From Lineus longissimus (lineage: Eukaryota; Nemertea; Pilidiophora; Heteronemertea; Lineidae), in NCBI RefSeq assembly GCF_910592395.1, contig NC_088315.1, forward strand, positions 19,014,219-19,078,218: a stretch of DNA of 64,000 bases, read 5' to 3'. Shown here one piece after another: positions 49,056-59,437 of this stretch. How positions within the stretch are numbered: the stretch's first letter is position 1; each line of letters begins with the position of its first letter. The notes beneath the pieces are model-generated. The model was given only the letters and a program-made list of their open reading frames with translations. It had not been told where the DNA came from and did not search any database. The position numbers and the translations under genes are program-made.

Positions 49056-49121
49056 TTCTTTTCTCCGAACCTACACTTCCTCTTTATCGACGACCGTGTG
49101 GCTGTTGATTAATTTGCTAAA
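49056..49121 (+). promoter_or_regulatory. RPL39 5' UTR with candidate TOP start site
   Basis: Pyrimidine tracts TTCTTTTCTCC (from about 49055) and CTTCCTCTTT (49076-49085) precede the start codon. Ribosomal protein mRNAs typically start with a C in such a 5' TOP tract. I favour 49076 as the start; there is no clear TATA box. Confidence 0.55.
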
Positions 49122-49124
49122 ATG
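49122..49124 (+). CDS. RPL39: RPL39 exon 1 coding part (start codon only)
   Basis: The ATG is followed at once by a GTGAGA donor, so exon 1 supplies only the initiator Met. Phase 0. Confidence 0.92.
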
Positions 49125-51161
49125 GTGAGAAATAAACATCAAAATACTCAACCTATGGTTCATTTAAGAATGTAAAATGATAATGCTGTTAAATAAGACA
49201 ATATATCCTATGAGATGGGCATTAGATTAGCTTTCGATGATGCCCCAATGAAGCAAAATGCCCTTGGAAACTTGTGATTCTCCTGTAGATTTTTCTCTCT
49301 TGTGCGTACAAAAATGTACAGGACATGCAATGTATTGCGAACATCTGATCAACAATGTTCTACCGTCCTCGTCTATCATGTCTATTTACCATTAATTGAA
49401 TATGTCTGTTGCGAGTGTTGGTTCAATGCATTTTATCCCAGTACTTCCAACACCCGCAGTGCTAAATGTCATGCCAGTCTGCAGTCGCTCACGCACTGAA
49501 TCCGACTAGGCCTACTACTGAAGTCTGAACTCCACTGCAATCTGCATGCACTGGCCACTGTCGCTTTTGTATGTTGCTCGATCGATGTTTGGATGTCGTC
49601 GTGTACATGGCCATGCAGTGCCAGCAGTGCAACTGCAAATACTATCTAGGCCTATAGATATTCTCACAGAGTTGCACAGGTCTGGTCTCTGGAGAGGCTG
49701 TTGAAGGCCACAAGCACAACAAACGAGAGTAAGGTGACGGTCGCATTTCTGCGGCTCACTTCAGTTCACTGATTTTCAAGTGTGGCGTGTCATCACTTTC
49801 TGGTCTGATATGCTCAGTTGATGAAAAATCGAAACATGCATCACTCCACTCCCATTTAGTCCTGTGTCATCTTTCTCATCGTAAGCCTTAACGTGTAAAT
49901 TGCCTTCAAAGAGTCGTCTTACTTTAATGCAATATTTTGATTCCTGCTTCAGGCGGCCCACAAAACATTCAGAATCAAGCAGAAGCTTGCCAAGAAGATG
50001 AAACAGAATCGACCAATCCCACAATGGTTTAGAATGAAAACTGGAAACACCATCAGGTCAGTGAAGAAAATGTGGTTGTGGAAATCGTGCATTCAATTTC
50101 AATGATACAAATTTCATATTTTTGATCCGGTTCATAAGAGAGCAGGAACGGACCAAAACGGGCCGGAACGGAGTTAAAATTTGCCGAAACGGAGCTTCTA
50201 GTGGTTTTAAATGACATCTATAGGCAATATAGGGCCCCTGAATTATAAATTATGTTCATATAATGAAGATTATGCTTCTTTTCCATGATAGCCCCTAAAT
50301 ATTTGATGAGGACTAAATTTACTTTCACACAGAGCTGAAGTGACGTCATCAGTTCTTGTGCAGTATAAGCGCTGTCTGCTAATGGAATCGGCCCCGACCA
50401 ATTGAGGCAATATCATCAATATCACGATGGAAAAGAAGTCCGATCTTCATTATATGCACATAATTTATAATTCAGGGGCCCTATCTTGCCTATAGATGCC
50501 ATTTAAAACCACTAGAAGCTCCGTTTCGGCAAATTTTAACTCCGTTCCGGTCCGTTTCGGTCCGTTCCTGCTTTCTTACGCACCCTTTTGGATCTATTTG
50601 TAAAGGTTAACCATAAGTACCACGATTTCGCTGAGAACTCAAAATTTAAGGCAAAAAATAAGAACTCTTTCAAAATGCTGTGAATGCCAATTTCAAGGTT
50701 GAGAGTAAGTTCTTTATTTATCAGAGAACAGCCTCCAAGTTCTTGAATGGGTATTCACTTCATTTTGAAGGCATTCTAAATCTAATGGCTTTAGGAAATC
50801 CAAGTTCTACTCTAGCCAAAATGGAGGTACCGATGATCTACCCTTAATTGCTGGTACTTTTGGATTCCCTGACTGGGCTAATTGCACAGTGCTAGAAATG
50901 TTTTTCGTATTTGCAGCCTGGTGAGGACTTTGTATGAAATGAATGAAATTGTCTCAAATAAAGTATCGCACAAAAAAATTACTATCGGCACAAAACGACT
51001 TGAAAGAGTGTCAGCAGTAGTAGGCCCAATAGCCGGGGAAGATATTGGTAACCGTTATCTTCACACTAATTACCAACTTATGTTACAATATTGTCCAATC
51101 TCTTTATTCCAGGTACAACGCAAAGAGGCGTCACTGGAGGCGAACAAAACTCAAATTGTAA
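49122..51161 (+). CDS. RPL39: 60S ribosomal protein L39 (eL39), three exons
   Basis: Small basic protein of the large ribosomal subunit that lines the exit tunnel. The gene is complete: ATG at 49122-49124, exon 2 at 49953-50056, exon 3 at 51113-51161. The spliced product is 51 residues, the usual eL39 length. Exon 2 encodes [20 protein letters not shown] then [11 protein letters not shown], and exon 3 [15 protein letters not shown] and a stop; these are family-wide conserved blocks. Splitting right after the start codon is common in ribosomal protein genes. Intron 1 is 828 bp. Intron 2 is 1,056 bp and carries two transposons. The gene is head-to-head with the carboxypeptidase gene. Confidence 0.98.
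49953..50056 (+). CDS. RPL39: RPL39 exon 2
   Basis: Acceptor TGCTTCAG, donor GTCAGT, phases 0 in and 2 out. Encodes [20 protein letters not shown] and [14 protein letters not shown]. Confidence 0.98.
50129..50585. mobile_element. Long-TIR element in RPL39 intron 2
   Basis: Arms over 100 bp: GCAGGAACGGACCAAAACGG...CTTCTAGTGG pairs with CCACTAGAAG...CCGTTCCTGC. TTTTGATC/TTTTGGATC at the two borders may be a diverged target duplication. The middle includes TGACGTCATCAG. Confidence 0.85.
50601..50848. mobile_element. TTAAGGGTTGAC-family element in RPL39 intron 2
   Basis: TAAAGGTTAACCATAAGTAC to GATCTACCCTTAA, with CAAAATG...CATTTTGAAGG arms inside. Confidence 0.75.
51113..51161 (+). CDS. RPL39: RPL39 exon 3
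   Basis: Acceptor TTATTCCAG; completes the split Arg codon, then [15 protein letters not shown] and TAA at 51159-51161. Confidence 0.98.
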
Positions 51162-51537
51162 ATATTGGTCGTTTGTTGGTGTGGGAGGAGACAGTATTTT
51201 ACAGCTTGTCTTGGTGAGAACTTGGCAGGAGAAGTTCGATCTCGTATGGAAATGAAGCACAATGATATCTACGGTTCATGAATGTTGAAGGAAAGTGTCT
51301 GAGGAATCCTGAGGTGTGTCACATCATGGCTATGTTTATACTAGCGGATCAGTGCAACGCCGAGCTAACTGCTGAGGATGGTCTTCGTGGTCACTGCTTG
51401 TGAAGGGAAGACAGAGACACCAATGGAATGAAATGTCTTGCAAGGAACCACAGCGTGAATTTGAGATTCGTTCAGTGCATTAAAAATAGGACTATGGAGG
51501 TACATTGATGAGCAGTGAAGTTGTTATCTTGAACAAG

Positions 51538-51543
51538 AATAAA
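51538..51543 (+). terminator. Candidate poly(A) signal for RPL39
   Basis: AATAAA 377 bases past the RPL39 stop codon, followed by a GT-rich TTGTGTCTTCTGATG. An ATTAAA lies at 51479-51484. The implied 3' UTR is long for this gene, so either site is uncertain. Confidence 0.5.
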
Positions 51544-51599
51544 ATATTGTGTCTTCTGATGTAAATTATTTGAGAAATTGGTCACTCATTTCTTTCCTA

Positions 51600-51954
51600 A
51601 TCCCCAAGAAAATCTGATTGGTTTTCTGGTTTCGTTTTGCTACACATGTATAGGTCTCTTGTGGCAAAGGCATGAGCAGCCCCAGGTACCCACTGAAAAC
51701 AGTGGACCAACCCTAAGATAGCTAGCACCAGTGGGCCGTTGGGAGGGGTAGTGACAGGCAGTGGCAGTCCACACTGGCCTACTGGTAACGGAGCACCATA
51801 ATCACCCTTGTCAGCTGGGTGCCACTGGTGGTCCACTCCATTGATTCTGTCCCTTATTGTCCTCCACTGGGTCACCCATTCTTGGTGTCGCTGTGTACTG
51901 TCGTCTCCACATTCATTCAGATCGCGATGTCCTTCCAACAAATTGTGACAATCC
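51600..51954. other. Non-repetitive spacer past RPL39
   Basis: GC-richer unique-looking stretch (CCAGTGGGCCGTTGGGAG...). No coding exon recognised; precedes the minisatellite. Confidence 0.4.
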
Positions 51955-53785
51955 TGTGACTATTCTTCCATCTACACCAGCCACAAGCTGTGAAAGACGG
52001 GACTATTCTTGTCCTCTGTCTGCGCCCAGCCGTGGTTAATTGTGGAAGGCATATTCCTCCAGCTACACCAGCCGCATGTCTTGAAGGACAGGGGACAACC
52101 TCCTGTTTCACCAGCTAAAAGGTTGGAGAGACAGGACCACATTGTAAAAGACAAAGGACTATTATTCCTGTTACATCAGCTGCAGGTTTAGAAAGACCGG
52201 GGACAACTTCCTGCTTCACCATCTAAGTTGAGAAAGACAGGGGACCAAATTGTGAAAGGCAAAGGCCTATTCCTCCTGCTGCACGAGCCGCAGGTTTAGA
52301 AAGACAGGGAACAACCTCCCTCTTCACCAGATGTTAGTTGAGAGAGACAGGGGATCAAGTTGTGAAAGGCAAAGGACGACTGCTACACCAGCCGCAGGGG
52401 CAGCCTCCTGATTCACCAGCTATAAGATGGGAGAGACAAGGGACCAATTTGTAAAAGACAAGGGACTTGTCCTCCTGCTACACCAGCCGCAGGCCTTGAA
52501 GGACAAGGGACAACCTCCTGCTTCACCGGCTATAAGATGGGAGAGACATGGGAAAAGTTGTAAAAGACAGGGGACTTGTCCTCCTGCTACACCAGCTGCA
52601 GGTCTTGAAGGACAAAGGGACAACCTCCTGCTTCACCGGCTATAAGATGGGAGAGACAAGGGACCAAGTTGTAAAAGACAAGGGACTTGTCCTCCTGCTG
52701 CACCAGCCGCAGGTCTTGAAGGACAAGGGACAACCTCCTGCTTCACCAGCTATAAGGTGGGAGAGACAGGGGACCAAGTTGTAAAAGACAAGGGACTTGT
52801 GCTCCTGCTACACCAGCCGCAGGTCTTGAAGGACAAGGGACAACCTCCTACTTCATCAGCTATAAGGTGGGAGAGACAGGGGACCAAGTTGTAAAAGACA
52901 AGGGACTTGTCCTCCTGCTACACCAGTCGCAGGTCTTGAAGGATAAGGGAAACCTCCTGCTTCACCAGCTATAAGGCGGGAGAGTCAGGGGACTAAGTTG
53001 TAAAAGACAAGGGACTTGTCCTCCTGCTACACCGGCTGCAGGTCTTGAAGGACAAGGGACAACCTCCTGCTTCACCAGCTATCAGGTGGGAGAGTCAGAG
53101 CACCAAGTTGTAAAAGACAAAGGACTGTTCCTCTTCGTACTACAGCAGCCGCAAGTTTTGGCAGAAGGGGCTACCTCTCTTTTTTTACCAGCCACAAATA
53201 GTGACAAAGATGAGGATTGACCAGTCCTCCTGCTTCACCATATCCTCAAGTTGCGAGAAACACGGGGAATGGCTATTCCTCCGGTTACACTAGCCACATG
53301 TTGTGAAAGACAGGTGACTATTCCTGGGATCTGGCTGCTCCATCCACAAGTGGTGAAAGACAGGGGGCTATTCCTCCTACCTTACCTGCCGCAGGTAGTG
53401 AAAGACAGGCCAGGGCCTACTCCTCTTATCACATCAGCCACTTTGTTGTGAAAGACAGGCGACGATTGCTCTTACAGGTAAGGAAAAAAACAGCAGACTC
53501 TTCCTCCATCTACCCCATCCGCAAGTTGTGAAAGACAGGGGACTACTTCTCCTGCTACGCCATCTACAAGTAGTTAAAGACAGTGGACTATTCTTCCTGT
53601 TACACCAGCCGCACGTTGTAAAAGACGGGACTATTCCTCCTACTACACCAGCCGCAAGTTGTCAAAGACAAGGGTACACCAGTCGCAAGTTGTGAAAGAC
53701 AGGGGACTACTTCTCCTGCTACACCATCTGCAAGTCGTTGAAGACAGTGGACTATTCTTCCTGTTACACCAGCCGCACGTTGTGA
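51955..53785. repeat. Minisatellite, left block (CACCAGCCGCAAGTTGT orientation)
   Basis: From about 52421 to 53090 the unit is 110 bp (TATAAGGTGGGAGAGACAGG starts at 52421, 52531, 52641, 52751, 52861, 52970). Flanking parts are less regular but share AAAGACAGGGGACTATTCCT and CCTGCTACACCAGCCGCA. Confidence 0.93.
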
Positions 53786-54020
53786 ACGTCCCCTGACTTT
53801 AACGACTTGCAGATGGTGTAGCAGGAGAAGTAGTCGCCTGTCTTTCACAACTTGCGACTGGTGTACCCTTGTCTTTGACAACTCGCGGCTGGTGTAGTAG
53901 GAGGAATAGTCCCGTCTTTTACAACTTGCGGCTGGTGTAACAGGAAGAATAGTCCACTGTCTTTAACGACTTGCAGATGGTGTAGCAGGAGAAGTAGTAC
54001 CCTGTCTTTCACAACTTGCG
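53521..54020. repeat. Large inverted repeat at the orientation switch
   Basis: Left arm about 53521-53740 and right arm about 53801-54020 are complementary nearly throughout, with a spacer of about 60 bp. GCAAGTTGTGAAAGACAGGG at 53521 pairs with CCTGTCTTTCACAACTTGC near 54000. Confidence 0.85.
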
Positions 54021-57000
54021 ACTGGTGTACCCTTGTCTTTGACAACTCATGACTGGTGTAGCAGGAGGAATAGTCCCCTGTCTTTTACAACGTGCGGCTG
54101 GTGTATCAGGAAGAATAGTCCACTGTCTTTCACAACTTGCGACTGGTGTACTCTTGTCTTTGACAACTGGTAGCTGGTGTAGCAGGAGGAATAGTCCCCT
54201 CTCTTTTACAACGTGCGGCTGGTGTAACAGGAAGAATAGTCCATTGTCTATATACGACTTGCAGATGGTGTTACAGGAGAAGTAGTCCCTTATCTTTCAC
54301 AACTTGCGACTGGTGTACCCTTGTCTTTGACAACTGGTGCGTGGTGTAGCAGGAGGAATAGTCCCCTGTCTTTTACAACGTGCGGCTGGTGTATCAGGAA
54401 GAATAGTCCGCTGTCTTTAACGACTTGCAGATGGTGTAGCAGGAGAATTAGTCCCCTGTCTTTCACAACTTGTGACTGGTGTACCCTTGTCTTTGACAAC
54501 TCGCGACTGGTGTAGCAGGAGGAATAGTCCCCTGTCTTTTATAACGTGCGGCTGGTGTATGTAACAGGAAGAATAGTCCACTGTCTTTCACAACTTATGG
54601 ATGATGATGCAGGAGGAATAGTCCAGTCTTTCACAACTTGCGACTGGTGTACCCTTGTCTTTGAAAACTTGCAGCTGGTGTAGCAGGAGGAATAGTCCCC
54701 TGTCTTTTATAACGTGCGGCTGGTGTAACAGGAGGAATAGTCCTCTGTCTTTAACGACGTGCAGATGGTGTAGCAGGAGAAGTAGTCCCCTGTCTTTCAC
54801 AACTTACGACTGGTGTACCCTTGTCTTTGACAACTTGCAGCTGGTGTAGCAGGAGGAATAGCCCCTTGTCTTTTATGACGTGCGGCTGGTGTAACAGGAA
54901 GAATAGCCCCCTGTCTTTAACGACTTGCAGCTGGTGTACTAGGAGTGAGTGAGTGGTCCCCTCTCTATCACAATGTACGACTGGTGTAGCAGGAGGAATA
55001 GTCCCGTCTTTTACAACCTGTGGCTCGTGTCACAGGAGAAATAGTCCCGTCTTTTACAACTTGCGAATCGAATGGTGTAAGCAGGAGGAATAGTCGCCTG
55101 TCTTTCACAACTTGCGACTGGTGTACCCTTGTCTTTGACAACTTCTGGCTGGTGTAGCAGGAGGAATAGTCCCCTGTCTTTCACAACTTGCGACTGGTGT
55201 ACCCTTGTCTTTTACAACTTCTGGCTGGTGTAGAAGGAGGAATAGTCCCCTATCTGTCACAACTTGTGGATGGTGTAGCAGGAGGAATAGTCCCCTGTCT
55301 TTCACAACTTGTGACTGGTGTACCCTTGTCTTTGACAACTCGCGACTGGTGTAGCAGGAGGAATAGTCCCCTGTCTTTTATAACGTGCGGCTGGTGTATG
55401 TAACAGGAAGAATAGTCCACTGTCTTTCACAACTTATGGATGATGATGCAGGAGGAATAGTCCAGTCTTTCACAACTTGCGACTGGTGTACCCTTGTCTT
55501 TGAAAACTTGCAGCTGGTGTAGCAGGAGGAATAGTCCCCTGTCTTTTATAACGTGCGGCTGGTGTAACAGGAGGAATAGTCCTCTGTCTTTAACGACGTG
55601 CAGATGGTGTAGCAGGAGAAGTAGTCCCCTGTCTTTCACAACTTACGACTGGTGTACCCTTGTCTTTGACAACTTGCAGCTGGTGTAGCAGGAGGAATAG
55701 CCCCTTGTCTTTTATGACGTGCGGCTGGTGTAACAGGAAGAATAGCCCCCTGTCTTAAACGACTTGCAGCTGGTGTACTAGGAGTGAGTGAGTGGTCCCC
55801 TCTCTATCACAATGTACGACTGGTGTAGCAGGAGGAATAGTCCCGTATTTTACAACCTGTGGCTCGTGACACAGGAGAAATAGTCCCGTCTTTTACAACT
55901 TGCGAATCGAATGGTGTAAGCAGGAGGAATAGTCGCCTGTCTTTCACAACTTGCGACTGGTGTACCCTTCTCTTTGACAACTTCTGGCTGGTGTAGCAGG
56001 AGGAATAGTCCCCTGTCTTTCACAACTTGCGACTGGTGTACCCTTGTCTTTTACAACTTCTGGCTGGTGTAGAAGGAGGAATAGTCCCCTGTCTTTCACA
56101 ACTTGCGACTGGTGTACCCTTGTCTTTTACAACTTCTGGCTGGTGTAGAAGGAGGAATAGTCCCCTATCTGTCACAACTTGTGGATGGTGTAGCAGGAGG
56201 AATAGTCCCCTGTCTTTCACAACTTGTGACTGGTGTACCCTTGTCTTTTACAACTTCTGGCTGGTGTAGAAGGAGGAATAGTCCCCTATCTGTCACAACT
56301 TGTGGATGGTGTAGCAGGAGGAATAGTCCCCTGTCTTTCACAACTTGTGACTGGTGTACCCTTGTCTTTGACAACTCGCGACTGGTGTAGCAGGAGGAAT
56401 AGTCCCCTGTCTTTTATAACGTGCGGCTGGTGTATGTAACAGGAAGAATAGTCCACTGTCTTTCACAACTTATGGATGATGATGCAGGAGGAATAGTCCA
56501 GTCTTTCACAACTTGCGACTGGTGTACCCTTGTCTTTGAAAACTTGCAGCTGGTGTAGCAGGAGGAATAGTCCCCTGTCTTTTATAACGTGCGGCTGGTG
56601 TAACAGGAGGAATAGTCCTCTGTCTTTAACGACGTGCAGATGGTGTAGCAGGAGAAGTAGTCCCCTGTCTTTCACAACTTACGACTGGTGTACCCTTGTC
56701 TTTGACAACTTGCAGCTGGTGTAGCAGGAGGAATAGCCCCTTGTCTTTTATGACGTGCGGCTGGTGTAACAGGAAGAATAGCCCCCTGTCTTTAACGACT
56801 TGCAGCTGGTGTACTAGGAGTGAGTGAGTGGTCCCCTCTCTATCACAATGTACGACTGGTGTAGCAGGAGGAATAGTCCCGTCTTTTACAACCTGTGGCT
56901 CGTGTCACAGGAGAAATAGTCCCGTCTTTTACAACTTGCGAATCGAATGGTGTAAGCAGGAGGAATAGTCGCCTGTCTTTCACAACTTGCGACTGGTGTA

Positions 57001-58550
57001 CCCTTGTCTTTGACAACTTCTGGCTGGTGTAGCAGGAGGAATAGTCCCCTGTCTTTCACAACTTGCGACTGGTGTACCCTTGTCTTTTACAACTTCTGGC
57101 TGGTGTAGAAGGAGGAATAGTCCCCTATCTGTCACAACTTGTGGATGGTGTAGCAGGAGGAATAGTCCCCTGTCTTTCACAACTTGTGACTGGTGTACCC
57201 TTGTCTTTGACAACTCGCGACTGGTGTAGCAGGAGGAATAGTCCCCTGTCTTTTATAACGTGCGGCTGGTGTATGTAACAGGAAGAATAGTCCACTGTCT
57301 TTCACAACTTATGGATGATGATGCAGGAGGAATAGTCCAGTCTTTTACAACTTGCGACTGGTGTACCCTTGTCTTTGAAAACTTGCAGCTGGTGTAGCAG
57401 GAGGAATAGTCCCCTGTCTTTTATAACGTGCGGCTGGTGTAACAGGAGGAATAGTCCTCTGTCTTTAACGACGTGCAGATGGTGTAGCAGGAGAAGTAGT
57501 CCCCTGTCTTTCACAACTTACGACTGGTGTACCCTTGTCTTTGACAACTTGCAGCTGGTGTAGCAGGAGGAATAGCCCCTTGTCTTTTATGACGTGCGGC
57601 TGGTGTAACAGGAAGAATAGCCCCCTGTCTTTAACGACTTGCAGCTGGTGTACTAGGAGTGAGTGAGTGGTCCCCTCTCTATCACAATGTACGACTGGTG
57701 TAGCAGGAGGAATAGTCCCGTATTTTACAACCTGTGGCTCGTGACACAGGAGAAATAGTCCCGTCTTTTACAACTTGCGAATCGAATGGTGTAAGCAGGA
57801 GGAATAGTCGCCTGTCTTTCACAACTTGCAACTGGTGTACCCTTGTCTTTGACAACTTCTGGCTGGTGTAGCAGGAGGAATAGTCCCCTGTCTTTCACAA
57901 CTTGCGACTGGTGTACCCTTGTCTTTTACAACTTCTGGCTGGTGTAGAAGGAGGAATAGTCCCCTGTCTTTCACAACTTGCGACTGGTGTACCCTTGTCT
58001 TTTACAACTTCTGGCTGGTGTAGAAGGAGGAATAGTCCCCTATCTGTCACAACTTGTGGATGGTGTAGCAGGAGGAATAGTCCCCTGTCTTTCACAACTT
58101 GCGACTGGTGTACCCTTGTCTTTTACAACTTCTGGCTGGTGTAGAAGGAGGAATAGTCCCCTATCTGTCACAACTTGTGGATGGTGTAGCAGGAGGAATA
58201 GTCCCCTGTCTTTCACAACTTGTGACTGGTGTACCCTTGTCTTTTACAACTTCTGGCTGGTGTAGAAGGAGGAATAGTCCCCTATCTGTCACAACTTGTG
58301 GATGGTGTAGCAGGAGGAATAGTCCCCTGTCTTTCACAACTTGCGACTTGTGTGCCCCTGTCTTTCACAACGTGCGACTGGTGTAGCAGGAGAAATAGTC
58401 CCCTATCTGTCACAACTTGTGGATGGTGTAGTAGGAGGAATAGTCCGTCTTTGACTTTCACAACTTGTGGACGGTGTAGCAGCAGTAAAAGTCCCGTTTT
58501 TCACCACTTGTGGATGGTGTAGCAGGAGGAATAGTCCTGTCTTTTCGGTG
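53790..58550. repeat. Minisatellite, right block with higher-order repeats
   Basis: Built from a 45-bp unit (ACAACTTGCGACTGGTGTAG + CAGGAGGAATAGTCCCCTGT) and a 31-bp short form (ACTGGTGTACCCTTGTCTTT). From about 54.5 kb the units form blocks of 839 and 1036 bp that alternate, a 1,875-bp super-repeat. Confidence 0.95.
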
Positions 58551-58595
58551 AGAACTAGATGACACGAAACCATATTTGTCTCTTTACATAAATAT

Positions 58596-58601
58596 TTTAT
58601 T
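58596..58601 (-). terminator. Poly(A) signal of the minus-strand unknown gene
   Basis: AATAAA on the minus strand, about 730 bases past the stop at 59331 and right at the border of the large minisatellite. Confidence 0.5.
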
Positions 58602-58813
58602 GCTGGTACCTAGCTGAGCATTGCATTATACAAGTAGAAATCTGTACACTGAGACGCTGTGTGCAGGTCATCTTCACAGTGTCTCCATCAGGCAAGAGGT
58701 GGCGCTCACAGACGACACAGAAACGTTGAATACTGGGTGACTTTTTAGTAAAATGACTTGCACCAGGGTCCACACTACACACTGAACTGGTTGGACAAAG
58801 ATGGTGAAAATAT

Positions 58814-59057
58814 CAACAATTTGTATCACTGTAAAATCAGTCAGGATCTGTCCTGGCTTTCTACAGCACTGTTATGGTAAAGACGCAATAGCCACAAAGG
58901 CATTGCAACAATTTGTGCTACTGTAAAATCAGTCATGATCAGTCATGACTTTCTACAGCACTGTTATGGTAAAGATGCAATAGCCACAAAGGCATTGCAA
59001 CAATTCGTACTACTGTAAAATCAGCCAGGATCTGTCATGACTTTCTACACCACTGTA
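58814..59057. repeat. 92-bp tandem repeat, about 2.6 copies
   Basis: CAACAATTTGT...ACTGTAAAATCAGTCA units at 58814, 58906 and 58998, inside the presumed 3' UTR of the unknown minus-strand gene. Confidence 0.9.
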
Positions 59058-59330
59058 AGACCTAATAGGCACATGGGCGTTTTTTTGCTGTGTTACCCTT
59101 GAACTAATTGATGCATGACACACAGCATGAAATGCTGATGTTGAGATAAGTTGACACAAGTCAACTGTTGACATTCTCACCAACTTTAACAAAAGGTTGA
59201 CAAAACGACAAACCGCAGTGAACACCCAAACATACTGGAACAGTCCTTGGATGGATTTGACCTCGGTTAATGCTGCCTTAAAAACGGTTCGAACGTTTGA
59301 AAATTCTGGACAATCTTTATACACTCATAA

Positions 59331-59437
59331 TCACTGCCTTTCTTCTTCAAAATATGCAATCTCATCTTTTCCAGTTATGCTTGGGTCGTCACTGCTGACG
59401 ATTTTAAGGATGTAACCTTTACATGAGAGGCACTCCA
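59331..59437 (-). CDS. Unrecognised gene, terminal coding exon
   Basis: After acceptor CGATATTAG it reads ECLSCKGYILKIVSSDDPSI then TGKDEIAYFEEERQ and TGA. Residue mix and lack of simple repeats look coding, and phase 1 in matches the upstream candidate exon. Confidence 0.6.

Noticed and set aside
54049-58522. Repeated Cys/Trp-rich open frames (SPLSFTTCGWCSRRN type) as a secreted repeat protein
   Set aside because: They come from the 45-bp satellite unit (15 codons), occur on both strands, break at the 31-bp variant units and have no splice or start context.
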